A stretch of DNA of 64,000 bases from Paucibacter_B soli (GCF_037482845.1 NZ_JBBHJW010000001.1:310001-374000); one strand, 5' to 3'. Positions 42,327 to 51,471 are shown, numbered from the stretch's first letter. Notes: generated by a model not told the origin, from the letters alone. Numbers and translations are program-made.

Positions 42327-43061
42327 TCAGCGCCTCAACACCAGCTTCTGGTACAGGCCGCCAAAATAGCTTTGATGATCGACCGACGCGAGCTGCACGT
42401 CGGCCGGCAGGAATTCCTGCAGCGGGTGCTGCCACAGGTCCATCGCGAAGGGCTCGAGCCTGCGGAACACCTGGCGCATCAGCGGGCGCAGCGGATGCCA
42501 GCGCATCGGGCGGTGGTAGTCCACGATCACCAGCTTGCCGCCCGGCTTGAGCACGCGCAGCGCCTCGGCCAGGGTGGCGCGGCGCACGGCCTCGGGCTGC
42601 TCGTGCAGCAGAAAGAACATCAGCACCTGCTCGTAGCTGGCGTCGGCCGCGGCCAGTGCGCTGGAGTCGCCCTGGATCAGCCTGACGCGCTCGTCGGCCG
42701 GCAGTTTCTGCGCCAGGTTGGCCAGTTGCACAGGCAGGATGTCCAGCACGTCCAGGCTGGCATCGGGGGCCAGGTTTTGCCTCAGGCGCGGGGTCAGGTT
42801 GCCGTAGACACAGGCCACCTGCAGATTGCGGCCATGGATCGCGGGACTGCCCAGCTCGGCCAGGGCCAGCTCGCGCAGGCGGGCGTAATTGCCAAACAGG
42901 ATGGCATTCACCAGCCACTCGCGCTCGAAGGTTTGCACCGCCTTGGGATGCACATAGGCCCACCAGTACACCTGTTCCAGATAGCGCGGCACCATCGGCG
43001 CTGGCGGCGGACTGAAGGCATCGAGGGTCAGGTCGGCAGCGCGGGGGGTGGGCGGCGTCAT
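42327..43061 (-). CDS. rquA: Rhodoquinone biosynthesis methyltransferase-like protein RquA
   Basis: The 244-residue protein has the RquA pattern: VPRYLEQVYWWAYVHPKAVQ, FEREWLVNAILFGNYARLRE, LQVACVYGNLTPRL (a changed SAM motif that distinguishes RquA from UbiE-type enzymes), VLDILPVQLANLAQKLP, and LMFFLLHEQPEAVRRATLAE. RquA converts ubiquinone to rhodoquinone, a low-potential quinone needed for fumarate reduction. It is the first gene of rquA-frdABCD-carbonic anhydrase. Confidence 0.92.
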   Translation of the reverse strand: MTPPTPRAADLTLDAFSPPPAPMVPRYLEQVYWWAYVHPKAVQTFEREWLVNAILFGNYARLRELALAELGSPAIHGRNLQVACVYGNLTPRLRQNLAPDASLDVLDILPVQLANLAQKLPADERVRLIQGDSSALAAADASYEQVLMFFLLHEQPEAVRRATLAEALRVLKPGGKLVIVDYHRPMRWHPLRPLMRQVFRRLEPFAMDLWQHPLQEFLPADVQLASVDHQSYFGGLYQKLVLRR

Positions 43062-43131
43062 GCGGCGATTCCTTGTTCTCTTGTTTCCGATGTCGGCGCC
43101 ACCAGCCTAGGTCGCTGACTGGAGGGCAAGC

Positions 43132-43145
43132 TTGATGCAGATCAG
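43132..43145. promoter_or_regulatory. FNR-like box upstream of rquA
   Basis: TTGAT-GCAG-ATCAG matches the FNR/ANR consensus TTGAT-N4-ATCAA at nine of ten fixed positions. Its centre is 77 bp before the rquA start, compatible with activation of the rquA-frd operon under low oxygen. It also covers the first codons of slyX on the plus strand, so chance cannot be excluded. Confidence 0.45.
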
Positions 43146-43410
43146 TCCGGCCGCCAGCGCACCAAATCTGACGTCCAATACGGCCATGGACATTCAGCAG
43201 CAGCAGCAGATCGAAGCCCGGCTTACCGAGCTGGAAATCAAGGCCAGCTACACCGAAGACGCGGTGGAGCAACTCAATGCGGTGATCGTGCGCCAGCAGC
43301 AACAGATCGACCTGCTGCTGCGCGAGTTGCTACACCTGCGTCAACAGGCGCCCGAACCCGGCTCGACCCCGTTTCGCAGCCTACGCGACGAATTGCCGCC
43401 GCACTACTGA
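43135..43410 (+). CDS. slyX: SlyX family protein
   Basis: The 91-residue protein is a short coiled coil: EARLTELEIKASYTEDAVEQ, LNAVIVRQQQQIDLLLREL, ending in PPHY, the hallmark of SlyX. Its function is unknown. I chose ATG 43135 because GGAGGG lies 8 nt before it; the ATG at 43186, closer to usual SlyX length, has no ribosome site. It is divergent from rquA and convergent with the diguanylate cyclase gene, ending 5 nt from its stop. Confidence 0.85.
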   Translation: MQISPAASAPNLTSNTAMDIQQQQQIEARLTELEIKASYTEDAVEQLNAVIVRQQQQIDLLLRELLHLRQQAPEPGSTPFRSLRDELPPHY

Positions 43411-43414
43411 GGGT

Positions 43415-44548
43415 TCACCCCAGTTCGACGCGGTCGCGCCCCGCCTGCTTGGCGCGATAGAGAGCCCGGTCGGCGCGGCCAAACAGGCTGTCCGCGCTGT
43501 CGCCGGCCTGCCACAGCGCGATGCCGAAGCTGGCCGTGATGGCCGGCTCGCTGGCCGAGCCGGGTCGTGCCACCAGGGTGCGCAGGCGCTCCGCCAGGCG
43601 CAGCACGCCGGCCGCATCGCTATCGGGCAGCAGCACCGAGAACTCTTCGCCGCCATAGCGAAAGGCCCGGTCCTGCGCGCGCAGCCCGGTTTTCAAGCGC
43701 GCGGCAAAGGCGGCCAGCGCCAGGTCGCCCTCACGATGGCCGAAGCGATCGTTGATGGACTTGAAGTGGTCGAGGTCGGCCATCATCACCGCGAAGCTCG
43801 GCTGCTGCTGGTCCTGCACGCGCGCCGCCAGCATGCGCACCATCGCCTCGTCCAGCGCGCGCCGGTTGCCCAGGCCGGTGAGGCCGTCGGTCAAGGCCTG
43901 CTCGCGCACCTCGGCCTCCGCGCGCATCTTGCAGAGCTGCAGAAAACCCAGATTGGTGACGATGATGTAGACGAAGCCGAACACATAGATCGGCTCCTGC
44001 CAGCTCAGCGGCATGTCCAGGTAGCGCAGCTGCGCACCGGCCAGCAGCAGCGCGGCGGCGCGCAAGGGCAGCACCAGCCCCATCAGCAGGTAGAACAGCG
44101 CCACCACGCGTTGGATGCGCGCCAGGCTCGGTCGGGCGCTGCGCCACAGCACGCGTGCATTCAGCAGCTCCAGCAGGCCATAGACAAAGCCGTTGAAGAT
44201 GGTGGCGCCGACATAGTTGGCGCCGGCGATGAAGCCGATCAGCGTGACAGCCAAGCACATGGCTGCCAGCCAGGCGCGGCCATAGCGCAGGCCCAGGAAC
44301 TGGCGGATCGCCACATAGAAGCCGGCCACGCTGAGCGCGCCCAGCGCATTGCCCAGACCGCCCGAGACCAGGGCCGGCAGTCTGCCGGCATTGGCCAGCA
44401 GCAGATAGGCCAGGCCCTGGCAGCTGAGCGCCAGCGTCCAGGTGTGCAGGCCGTTGCTGCGATCCGCCTGTGCGCGTGCCGCCCACAGCATCGCAGCACT
44501 CGTGACGAGCGCCAGGGTCTGAGCCATGAACAGGGTTCGAACGTCCAC
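43415..44548 (-). CDS. Membrane diguanylate cyclase (GGDEF)
   Basis: The product of about 377 residues has six or more membrane helices (about 1-200) and a C-terminal GGDEF domain with active-site GGEEF, preceded by the RAQD inhibitory-site motif at the standard 5-residue distance. It should make cyclic di-GMP with product feedback. The GTG start at 44548 (opening VDVRTLF, common in such cyclases) is preferred; ATG 44527 is possible, and a longer frame to 44689 would run into the divergent ABC transporter gene. Confidence 0.88.
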   Translation of the reverse strand: MDVRTLFMAQTLALVTSAAMLWAARAQADRSNGLHTWTLALSCQGLAYLLLANAGRLPALVSGGLGNALGALSVAGFYVAIRQFLGLRYGRAWLAAMCLAVTLIGFIAGANYVGATIFNGFVYGLLELLNARVLWRSARPSLARIQRVVALFYLLMGLVLPLRAAALLLAGAQLRYLDMPLSWQEPIYVFGFVYIIVTNLGFLQLCKMRAEAEVREQALTDGLTGLGNRRALDEAMVRMLAARVQDQQQPSFAVMMADLDHFKSINDRFGHREGDLALAAFAARLKTGLRAQDRAFRYGGEEFSVLLPDSDAAGVLRLAERLRTLVARPGSASEPAITASFGIALWQAGDSADSLFGRADRALYRAKQAGRDRVELG

Positions 44549-44630
44549 GATGCGATGAAGGAACAAATTGCGCCCTGCGGGCAGGCGCGCATCGTAGCCG
44601 CTGCGCGAACAAGGCAAGATAGGCGCCAAG

Positions 44631-46346
44631 ATGAACGGCATTGAGCAACCCGGCTTCAACACCCGGCTATGGCGCCGCTTTCTCGCCATGGCGGCGCCCT
44701 ATTGGCGCTCGGAGGAACGCTGGCGCGCGCGCGGCATGCTGACCCTGCTGATCCTGCTGCTGCTGGGTCAGACCGGCTTCAATGTGCTGTTCAACCACGA
44801 GACCGGCGAGTTCACCTCGGCGCTGGCAGCACGCGACGCCGAACGCTTCTGGGCCTCGATCTGGCGCTGCCTGGCCCTGCTCTCGGCGGCCGTGCCCATC
44901 TACGGCCTCTACTACTTCGTGCGCGATACCCTGGGCCTGCGCTGGCGGCGCTGGCTCACCGAGGATTTTCTGCGGCGCTACTTCGGCCAGCATGCCTATT
45001 ACCGCCTCAACACCATCACCGGCATCGACAACCCCGACCAGCGCATTGCCGAGGACATCAATGCCTTCACCCAGCAGTCGCTCTATTTCTCGATGATCCT
45101 GCTCGGCGCGCTGCTGCAGCTGAGCGCCTTTGCCGGCGTGCTGTGGTCGATCTCGAGCACCCTGGTCTACTTTCTGCTGGGCTATGCGGTATTCAGCACC
45201 CTGTTCACCGCCGGCGTGTTCGGCCGCCAGCTGATAGGCCTGAACTTCCGCCAGCTGCAGCGCGAGGCCGACTTCCGCTTCAACCTGGTGCGGGTGCGCG
45301 AGCATGCCGAGCCGATTGCCTTCCACGGCGGCGAGGCGCGCGAGATGTCGACGCTGCAGCGCGTCTTTGCCGCCCTCTATGGCAACTACCAGCGGGTGCT
45401 GCGCTGGCAGTTCAAGCTCAATCTGTTCCAGTATGCGCACAGCTTTCTCACCACCGTGCTGCCCAGCGTGATCGTGGCGCAGCAGGTGCTCGATGGCGAA
45501 CTGGAGGTGGGCCGCGCGATCCAGGCCGCCGGTGCCTTTGCCGCCATCCTCAGCGCGCTCACCGTGGTGGTCGAGCATTTCGAAAGCCTGAGCCGCTTCT
45601 CTGCCGGCATCGACCGCCTGCACGGCTTTGCCAAGGCGCTCGTGCCGCCGGCGCCCGCGCCCGGCGAGGCGCGCATACGCAGCCAGGACGGCTTCACGCT
45701 AGAGCTGCAGCGGCTCGACCTCTACACGCCGGGGCGCGAGCATCAGCTGCTGCGCGAGCTCAGCCTCGGCGTGGCGCCGGGCGCGGGCCTCCTGATCGTG
45801 GGCGCCAGCGGCGCAGGCAAGAGCTCGCTGCTGCGCGCCATTGCCGGGCTCTGGACCAGCGGCTCGGGCCTGGTGCTGCGCCCCTCCGGCCACGACATGC
45901 TGTTCCTGCCCCAGCATCCCTATCTGCCGCTGGGCGATCTGCGCGCGCAGCTGCTCTACCCGCAGCTCGCGCAGGACAGTTCGGACGCCGAGCTGCAGCA
46001 ATGGCTGGAGCGCGTCAATCTGGGCGACCTGGCGCAGCGCTTCGGTGGCCTGGACGCGGTGCAGGACTGGGCCAAGCTGCTCTCGGTGGGCGAGCTACAG
46101 CGCCTGGCCTTTGCGCGCGCCCTGCTCGCCAAGCCGCGCTATCTGCTGCTGGACGAAGCCACCAGCGCGCTCGATGCCGACAACGAGGAGCGCCTCTACG
46201 CCCAGCTGCAAGGTCTGGCCATCACCCCCATCAGCGTCAGCCACCATGCGGCGCTGCTCAAATACCACAGCCAAGTGCTGGAGCTGCAGGGCCAGGGCGC
46301 CTGGCAGCTGCGGCCGGCCGCCGGCTACCAATGGCACAACCCATGA
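44631..46346 (+). CDS. SbmA/YddA-like ABC transporter, fused membrane and ATPase domains
   Basis: The 571-residue protein has an N-terminal SbmA/BacA-like membrane domain (about 1-340, with VLFNHETGEFTSALAARDAE and the EDIN motif RIAEDINAFTQQS) and an ATPase domain with Walker A GASGAGKSS, signature LSVGELQRLAFARAL and Walker B YLLLDEATSALD. Family members import or export peptides, cobalamin or fatty acyl groups. Its stop overlaps the DUF72 start by 4 nt, opening a five-gene run. Confidence 0.88.
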   Translation: MNGIEQPGFNTRLWRRFLAMAAPYWRSEERWRARGMLTLLILLLLGQTGFNVLFNHETGEFTSALAARDAERFWASIWRCLALLSAAVPIYGLYYFVRDTLGLRWRRWLTEDFLRRYFGQHAYYRLNTITGIDNPDQRIAEDINAFTQQSLYFSMILLGALLQLSAFAGVLWSISSTLVYFLLGYAVFSTLFTAGVFGRQLIGLNFRQLQREADFRFNLVRVREHAEPIAFHGGEAREMSTLQRVFAALYGNYQRVLRWQFKLNLFQYAHSFLTTVLPSVIVAQQVLDGELEVGRAIQAAGAFAAILSALTVVVEHFESLSRFSAGIDRLHGFAKALVPPAPAPGEARIRSQDGFTLELQRLDLYTPGREHQLLRELSLGVAPGAGLLIVGASGAGKSSLLRAIAGLWTSGSGLVLRPSGHDMLFLPQHPYLPLGDLRAQLLYPQLAQDSSDAELQQWLERVNLGDLAQRFGGLDAVQDWAKLLSVGELQRLAFARALLAKPRYLLLDEATSALDADNEERLYAQLQGLAITPISVSHHAALLKYHSQVLELQGQGAWQLRPAAGYQWHNP

Positions 46347-47305
46347 ACCAAGCAGGGCAACACCCGATCCGCGTTGGCACCGCCTCCTGGACCGACAAGA
46401 GCCTGCTCGCTTGCGGGCGCTTCTACCCCGCACAATGCAAGAGCGCCGAGGCGCGGCTGCGCTATTACGCCAGCCAGTTCCCGCTGGTGGAGCTGGACTC
46501 CAGCTACTACGCCATGCCCGCGCCCAGCACCAGCCAGCTCTGGGCCGAACGCACGCCGCCGGGCTTTGTGATGAACGTGAAGGCCTTCAGGCTCTTCACC
46601 GGCCACCAGACCTCGCCCACGGTGCTGCACAAGGACATCCGCGACGCGCTGCCCGCTGCGCTGGCTGCGAAGGCGAACCTCTACTACAAGGACATGCCCG
46701 CCGAGCTGCTGGACGAACTCTGGCGCCGCTTCCGAGAGGCCCTGCTGCCGCTGCGCGCGGCCGGCAAGCTGGGCCTGGTGCATTTCCAGTTCTCGCCCTG
46801 GACGCTGCACAACACCGCGGGGCTGGCGCAGCTGCGCGAATGCGTGGCCCGCATGGGCGGCGAGCACACACTCAGCGTCGAGTTCCGCCACCGCAGCTGG
46901 TTTGCCGAGGCCGCGCAGATCGAGCCCACCCTGGCCCTGCTGCGCGAGCTGGGCGTGGTGCACACCATCGTCGACGAGCCGCAAGGCTCGTTCGCCAACA
47001 GCATCCCCGCGGTCTGGGCCATCACCCACCCACGCTACCTGCTGCTGCGCCTGCATGGCCGCAATACCGCTACCTGGAACATCAAGGGCAGCACGGCGGC
47101 CTCGGAGCGCTTCAACTACGACTATGGCGCCGACGAGCTGCGCGAGCTGGCCGTCCAGTTGCGCGCACTCATCGAGCATGTGGCCGAGGCCCATGTGATC
47201 TTCAACAACAATATGGAAGACCAGGGCCAGCGCAACGCGCGCTCGCTGATGGACATCCTGCAAGCCGAGGGGCTGACGCCCCTCAGGAGCGCGCCAGCGT
47301 GCTGA
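46343..47305 (+). CDS. DUF72 family TIM-barrel protein
   Basis: The 320-residue protein matches DUF72 (YecE-like): IRVGTASWTDKSLLACGRFY, ELDSSYYAMPAPSTS, FVMNVKAFRLFTGH, SVEFRHRSWF and LRLHGRNTATW. The fold is a barrel with likely metal or nucleic-acid-related chemistry; function is unproved. It overlaps the ABC gene before it by 4 nt and the flavoprotein gene after it by 7 nt. Confidence 0.88.
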   Translation: MNQAGQHPIRVGTASWTDKSLLACGRFYPAQCKSAEARLRYYASQFPLVELDSSYYAMPAPSTSQLWAERTPPGFVMNVKAFRLFTGHQTSPTVLHKDIRDALPAALAAKANLYYKDMPAELLDELWRRFREALLPLRAAGKLGLVHFQFSPWTLHNTAGLAQLRECVARMGGEHTLSVEFRHRSWFAEAAQIEPTLALLRELGVVHTIVDEPQGSFANSIPAVWAITHPRYLLLRLHGRNTATWNIKGSTAASERFNYDYGADELRELAVQLRALIEHVAEAHVIFNNNMEDQGQRNARSLMDILQAEGLTPLRSAPAC

Positions 47306-49260
47306 CGACGAATCAAGACACTCAGTTGGGTATGCATGCCGTCATCACGCGGCGCGACTTCATCAACGGCATGGCCACGGCTGGCCTGGCGGCCCCGGCC
47401 TGCCTGCATGCCCAAGCGGCCGGGGTGGGTGCTGCGGGCGCTGAGGGAGATTTCGGCGGCCAGTCGCTCGCCGCCGCCGCGCCCCTGCATGCGCGCCGCG
47501 ACGGTGCGCCCCTGCCCGACTGGGCCGAGTTTGCAGACACGCGCGAGCAATACGACCTGGTCGTGGTGGGTGCCGGCATCAGCGGTCTGGCGGCCGCGCA
47601 GCTGTACCGCCAGCATGCCGGGCGGCCGGTGTCCATGCTGATCCTGGACGCCGCGCCGGAACTCGGCGGCCATGCGCAGCGCAACGAGTTCACCGCCCGC
47701 AACGGCCGGCGCCTGATCGGCTATGGCGGCTCGGAATCGCTCGACTCGCCCGGCCTGTGGTCGCCCGCCGTGCATGCGCTGGTGCGCTCGGTGGGCATCG
47801 AGCTGGAACAGTTCAAGGACTATTTCGACAGCGGCTGGCAGGCCCGGCATGGCCTCACGCAAAGCGCCGCCTGGTACGCGCCCGAACTCTGGGGCGAGGG
47901 CCGGCTGCTGCGCCGCGCCGCGGGCGAGCCGGCCGCCGACTGGGTGGCACGCACGCCGCTGCTGCCGGCGGCGCAGCGCGACCTGCTGCGCCTGCTGCAG
48001 CAGGAGGCAAGACATGACCCCTGGCCGCAACTCACGCGCGCCCAGAAGCGCGCCCGCCTGGCCGGCATCAGCTACGACCGCTTTCTCACCGAGGTGCTGG
48101 GCCTGCATCCGCAGCTGACCCTGCTCTACCGCAACCGTACCAGCGGCTATATCGGCGTGGGCAGCGATGCCTGCAGCGCGCTCGATGCCTTTGCCCTGGG
48201 CCTGCCCGGTTTTGCCGGCCTGCAGCTGGGCGATGCGGTGGACGCGCTGATGAGCCCCAGCGGCCGCCAGGCCAAGGGCGGGCAGGACGACTACATCTAC
48301 CATTTCCCCGATGGCAACGCCGGCCTGGTGCGCGCGCTGCTGCGCAGCCTGATCCCGGCCGCCCTGCCCGGCAGCGGCATGGAATCGCTGGTGCTGGCCG
48401 AGCGCGACGACACCCAGCTGGACCGCCCGCAAGCGCCGCTGCGCATCCGCCTCGACAGCCCGGTGCTGCGCGTGCAGCACGCGCCCGGCGGCGGCGCGGT
48501 GGACATCGGCTACCGCGCTGGCGATGGCAGCCTGCGTCGCTTGCGCGCCGGTCAGCTCGTGCTGGCCTGTTTCCACCGCGTCATCCCCCTGCTCTGCCCC
48601 GAGTTGCCGGCCCAGCAGCGAGAGGCGCTGAACGACCAGGTCAGGATACCGCTCATCTACGGCAATGTGCTGCTGAGCCATTGGCGGCCCTTCCAGCGCG
48701 CCGGCATCGCCGGCCTCGGCCTGCCTGGCCATCTGTTCGACAGCCTGCGCATCGACTTCCCGGTCAGCATCGGCCGCTACCGCTTTCCCGATTCGCCCGA
48801 TGAGCCCATCCTGCTGCACTTCGGCGGCGTGGTGCTCGACGGCCCGGCCGGCGCGCCCGAGCGCGAGCAGGCCGCGGCCGGGCGGCGCAAGCTGCTGGGC
48901 CTGGGCTTTGCCGAGCTGGAGCGCGAGATCCGCAGCATCCTGCAGGGCGCGCTGGGCCCCTTCGGCTTCGACGCCGCCGCCGACATCGAGGCCATCACCA
49001 TCAACCGCTGGGCGCATGGCTATGCCTACGAATACATGCGACCCTGGGACACCTTTTGGCCCGCCGGCCCCCTGCCCATGCAGCGCGCGCGGCGCGGCTG
49101 GGGCCGCATCGCCATCGCCAACAGCGATGCCGGCGCCTACGCCTATGCCCAGGGCGCCATCGACCAGGCCACACGCGCCGTGGCAGAGCTCTTGCCGCAG
49201 GCGCGCCTGCCGCAGTTCTGGCGCCAGCCGGGGCCCCAGCATTTGAAACTACGCCCATGA
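47299..49260 (+). CDS. Tat-exported spermidine-dehydrogenase-like FAD oxidoreductase
   Basis: The 653-residue protein has a twin-arginine signal (ITRRDFINGMATAGLAA), an FAD motif (YDLVVVGAGISGLAAAQLYR) and the family features GGHAQRNEF and IGYGGSESLDSP, shared with periplasmic spermidine dehydrogenases. GTG 47299 is preferred: AGGAG lies 9 nt before it and it adds the family's QLGM segment before the Arg pair; ATG 47332 is the alternative. The true amine or alcohol substrate is unknown. Confidence 0.75.
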   Translation: MLTTNQDTQLGMHAVITRRDFINGMATAGLAAPACLHAQAAGVGAAGAEGDFGGQSLAAAAPLHARRDGAPLPDWAEFADTREQYDLVVVGAGISGLAAAQLYRQHAGRPVSMLILDAAPELGGHAQRNEFTARNGRRLIGYGGSESLDSPGLWSPAVHALVRSVGIELEQFKDYFDSGWQARHGLTQSAAWYAPELWGEGRLLRRAAGEPAADWVARTPLLPAAQRDLLRLLQQEARHDPWPQLTRAQKRARLAGISYDRFLTEVLGLHPQLTLLYRNRTSGYIGVGSDACSALDAFALGLPGFAGLQLGDAVDALMSPSGRQAKGGQDDYIYHFPDGNAGLVRALLRSLIPAALPGSGMESLVLAERDDTQLDRPQAPLRIRLDSPVLRVQHAPGGGAVDIGYRAGDGSLRRLRAGQLVLACFHRVIPLLCPELPAQQREALNDQVRIPLIYGNVLLSHWRPFQRAGIAGLGLPGHLFDSLRIDFPVSIGRYRFPDSPDEPILLHFGGVVLDGPAGAPEREQAAAGRRKLLGLGFAELEREIRSILQGALGPFGFDAAADIEAITINRWAHGYAYEYMRPWDTFWPAGPLPMQRARRGWGRIAIANSDAGAYAYAQGAIDQATRAVAELLPQARLPQFWRQPGPQHLKLRP

Positions 49261-50054
49261 GCAAGTTCGCCGCCAACCTCAGCATGCTCTATCCCGAGCA
49301 TGGGTTTCTCGATCGTTTTGCCGCCGCCGCGCGCGACGGCTTCAAGGGCGTCGAGTACCTCTTCCCCTACGACTACCCGGCCGAGGCGCTGGCAGCGCGG
49401 CTGGGCGATGCCGGCCTCGCGCAGGTGCTCTTCAACGCGCCGCCGGGCGACTGGGCGGCCGGCGAGCGCGGCCTGGCCTGCCTGCCCGGACGCGAGGCCG
49501 AGTTCCGCGCCGGCGTCGAGCGGGCGCTCGCCTACGCCGAGGCGCTGGCCTGCCCGCGCATTCATGTGATGGCAGGTCTTGCGCCCGCTGGCGTCGAGCG
49601 CGCGCGCCTGCAGGCCTGCTACGAAGCCAACCTGGCCTGGGCGGCCGCGCAGGCCACGCGGGCCGGCCGCCAGATCCTGATCGAGCCCATCAACCAGCGC
49701 GACATGCCCGGCTACTTCCTGAACCGGCAGGACGAGGCGCACCGCATCGTGAACGCGCTGGCCGAGCCGGCGCTGCGCGTGCAGATGGACCTCTACCACT
49801 GCCAGATCGTCGAGGGCGACCTGACCACCAAGCTGCGCCGTTATCTTCCGACCGGCCAGGTCGGCCATCTGCAGATCGCCGGCGTGCCCGACCGCCACGA
49901 GCCCGACCAGGGCGAGCTGAATTACCCCTGGCTGTTCGAGCTGATCGCCCAGCTGGGCTGGCAGGGCTGGATTGGCTGCGAGTACCGGCCGCGGCGCGGC
50001 GCGGTGCCGGGTGGCACGACGGCGGGGCTGGGGTGGATGATGGGCGCCAGATGA
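49257..50054 (+). CDS. hyi: Hydroxypyruvate isomerase-like TIM barrel
   Basis: The 265-residue protein matches hydroxypyruvate isomerase/OtnI: KFAANLSMLYPEHGFLDRFA, GFKGVEYLFPYDYPAEAL, FNAPPGDWAAGERGLACLPG, ILIEPINQRDMPGYFLN, VQMDLYHCQIVEGDL and IGCEYRPR. The Glu residues in IEPIN and CEYRP are the expected metal-bound catalytic pair. It interconverts hydroxypyruvate and tartronate semialdehyde or a related ketose acid. It overlaps the flavoprotein stop by 4 nt (ATGA). Confidence 0.88.
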   Translation: MSKFAANLSMLYPEHGFLDRFAAAARDGFKGVEYLFPYDYPAEALAARLGDAGLAQVLFNAPPGDWAAGERGLACLPGREAEFRAGVERALAYAEALACPRIHVMAGLAPAGVERARLQACYEANLAWAAAQATRAGRQILIEPINQRDMPGYFLNRQDEAHRIVNALAEPALRVQMDLYHCQIVEGDLTTKLRRYLPTGQVGHLQIAGVPDRHEPDQGELNYPWLFELIAQLGWQGWIGCEYRPRRGAVPGGTTAGLGWMMGAR

Positions 50055-50122
50055 AGAAGCCTCGAGCCCCGGCTGCATGGAAGATACGCAAGACCTGCCC
50101 CCGGCCAAACACCCGCAATGAA

Positions 50123-50527
50123 ATGATCATCAAGCAAGACCAAGTCCCCCCTCACATCAACGCCCAGCCCGGCTGGGGCCGGGTCGACACCTTTCGCCTC
50201 TCGGACGCCGGCGCGCTCACCCAGTTCGGCGCCGCGCTCCAGGTGCTATTGCCCGGCGCGAAGGCCTCGGTCAGGCATTGGCACGAACATGTGGACGAAT
50301 TCCTGTTCGTGGTCAGCGGGGAAGTGACGGTGACCGAGGACGACGGGCATCACGTCCTGGTCGCCGGCGACGCCGCCTGCTGGCCGGCCGGCGTCGCCAA
50401 CGGGCACACCGTGTCCAACCGCTCGGATGCTCCCTGCTCCTATCTCATCGTCGGCACGCGTGGTCCCGACCAGTCCGGGCACTATGTCTCCGACCCGGAC
50501 ATACCGGAGACGACGAACCTTGCATAG
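50123..50527 (+). CDS. Cupin domain protein
   Basis: The 134-residue protein has one cupin barrel with metal-binding HWHEHVDEFLFVVSGEVTV and the second-motif region GDAACWPAGVANGHTVSN. Single cupins act as sugar or acid isomerases, dioxygenases or binding proteins. It lies 68 nt after the isomerase gene and may share its transcript. Substrate cannot be told. Confidence 0.85.
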   Translation: MIIKQDQVPPHINAQPGWGRVDTFRLSDAGALTQFGAALQVLLPGAKASVRHWHEHVDEFLFVVSGEVTVTEDDGHHVLVAGDAACWPAGVANGHTVSNRSDAPCSYLIVGTRGPDQSGHYVSDPDIPETTNLA

Positions 50528-50587
50528 CGGCAGTGGATTTAGACTTCTCGGCTCCGCCATAGCGCGCACCGCTCCGCCCAAGTCCTC

Positions 50588-51034
50588 ATGACCATTGCCT
50601 GGAATCTTTTCACGCCCTGGAGTGCCCTCGGCGGCGGCCTGCTGATCGGCCTGGCCACGGCCCTCTATCTGCTGGGCAATGGCCGCGTGGCGGGCATCAC
50701 CGGCATCGTTGCCAGCCCCATGCGGGCGCTGCTGCTCCGCAGCGCCCGCATGGCACCCGAAACCCCGCGTCTGGCCTTCATCGCCGGCCTGTTGCTGGCG
50801 CCCTGGTTGTGGCGCCTGTTTGCACCGCTGCCGGCGGCCACGGTGGACGTGGGCCCGCTGGCCCTGCTGGGCGCCGGCCTGCTGGTGGGCGTGGGCACGC
50901 GCATGGCCAATGGCTGCACCAGCGGCCATGGCGTGTGCGGCCTGAGCCGTTTTTCTCTGCGCTCGCTGGTGAACGTGCTGGCCTTCATGGGCGCGGGCTT
51001 TGCCACCGTCTATCTGCTGCGTCACCTGGGCTGA
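50588..51034 (+). CDS. YeeE/YedE-type sulfur transporter half
   Basis: The 148-residue membrane protein has about four helices and the YeeE motif MANGCTSGHGVCGLSRFSLR with conserved Cys. YeeE/YedE proteins move thiosulfate or other sulfane-sulfur species. It forms the first half of a split pair with the next gene, 10 nt downstream, and both precede a persulfide dioxygenase, a context that supports sulfide/persulfide handling. Confidence 0.9.
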   Translation: MTIAWNLFTPWSALGGGLLIGLATALYLLGNGRVAGITGIVASPMRALLLRSARMAPETPRLAFIAGLLLAPWLWRLFAPLPAATVDVGPLALLGAGLLVGVGTRMANGCTSGHGVCGLSRFSLRSLVNVLAFMGAGFATVYLLRHLG

Positions 51035-51044
51035 ACGGAAGAAT

Positions 51045-51461
51045 ATGCTGCGACTCCTCATTGCAGGCCTCAGCGGCCTGGTCTTCGGCCTCGGTCTGAT
51101 CGCCAGCGGCATGAGCAATCCGGCCAAGGTGAAGGGTTTTCTCGACCTCGCCGGTGCCTGGGACCCCAGCCTGGCCCTGGTGATGGGCGGCGCCATCGCG
51201 GTGGGCGTGTTCGCCTTCGCCGCCGGCAAGAAGCGCGAGCGCGCCTGGAGCGGCGAGCGCATGGAGATCCCCAACATCCGCGCGATCGACGCGCGCCTGA
51301 TAGGCGGCGGCCTGCTGTTCGGCATCGGCTGGGGCATCGCCGGCTTCTGCCCTGGCCCGGCCCTGGTGGCGCTGGGCGCCGGCATGGACGCCGCCATCGT
51401 CTTCGTGCCCGCCATGCTGGCCGGCATGCTGCTGCACGACCAGTTCGCCAAACCCCGCTGA
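51045..51461 (+). CDS. YeeE/YedE-type sulfur transporter second half (DUF6691)
   Basis: The 138-residue membrane protein has GLSGLVFGLGLIASGMSNPA and the Cys motif WGIAGFCPGPALVALG, the partner half of the split YeeE pair. Together the two small proteins likely make one sulfur-compound channel. It starts 10 nt after the previous gene, and the persulfide dioxygenase follows 10 nt after its stop. Confidence 0.9.
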   Translation: MLRLLIAGLSGLVFGLGLIASGMSNPAKVKGFLDLAGAWDPSLALVMGGAIAVGVFAFAAGKKRERAWSGERMEIPNIRAIDARLIGGGLLFGIGWGIAGFCPGPALVALGAGMDAAIVFVPAMLAGMLLHDQFAKPR

Positions 51462-51471
51462 GGAGGCCACC

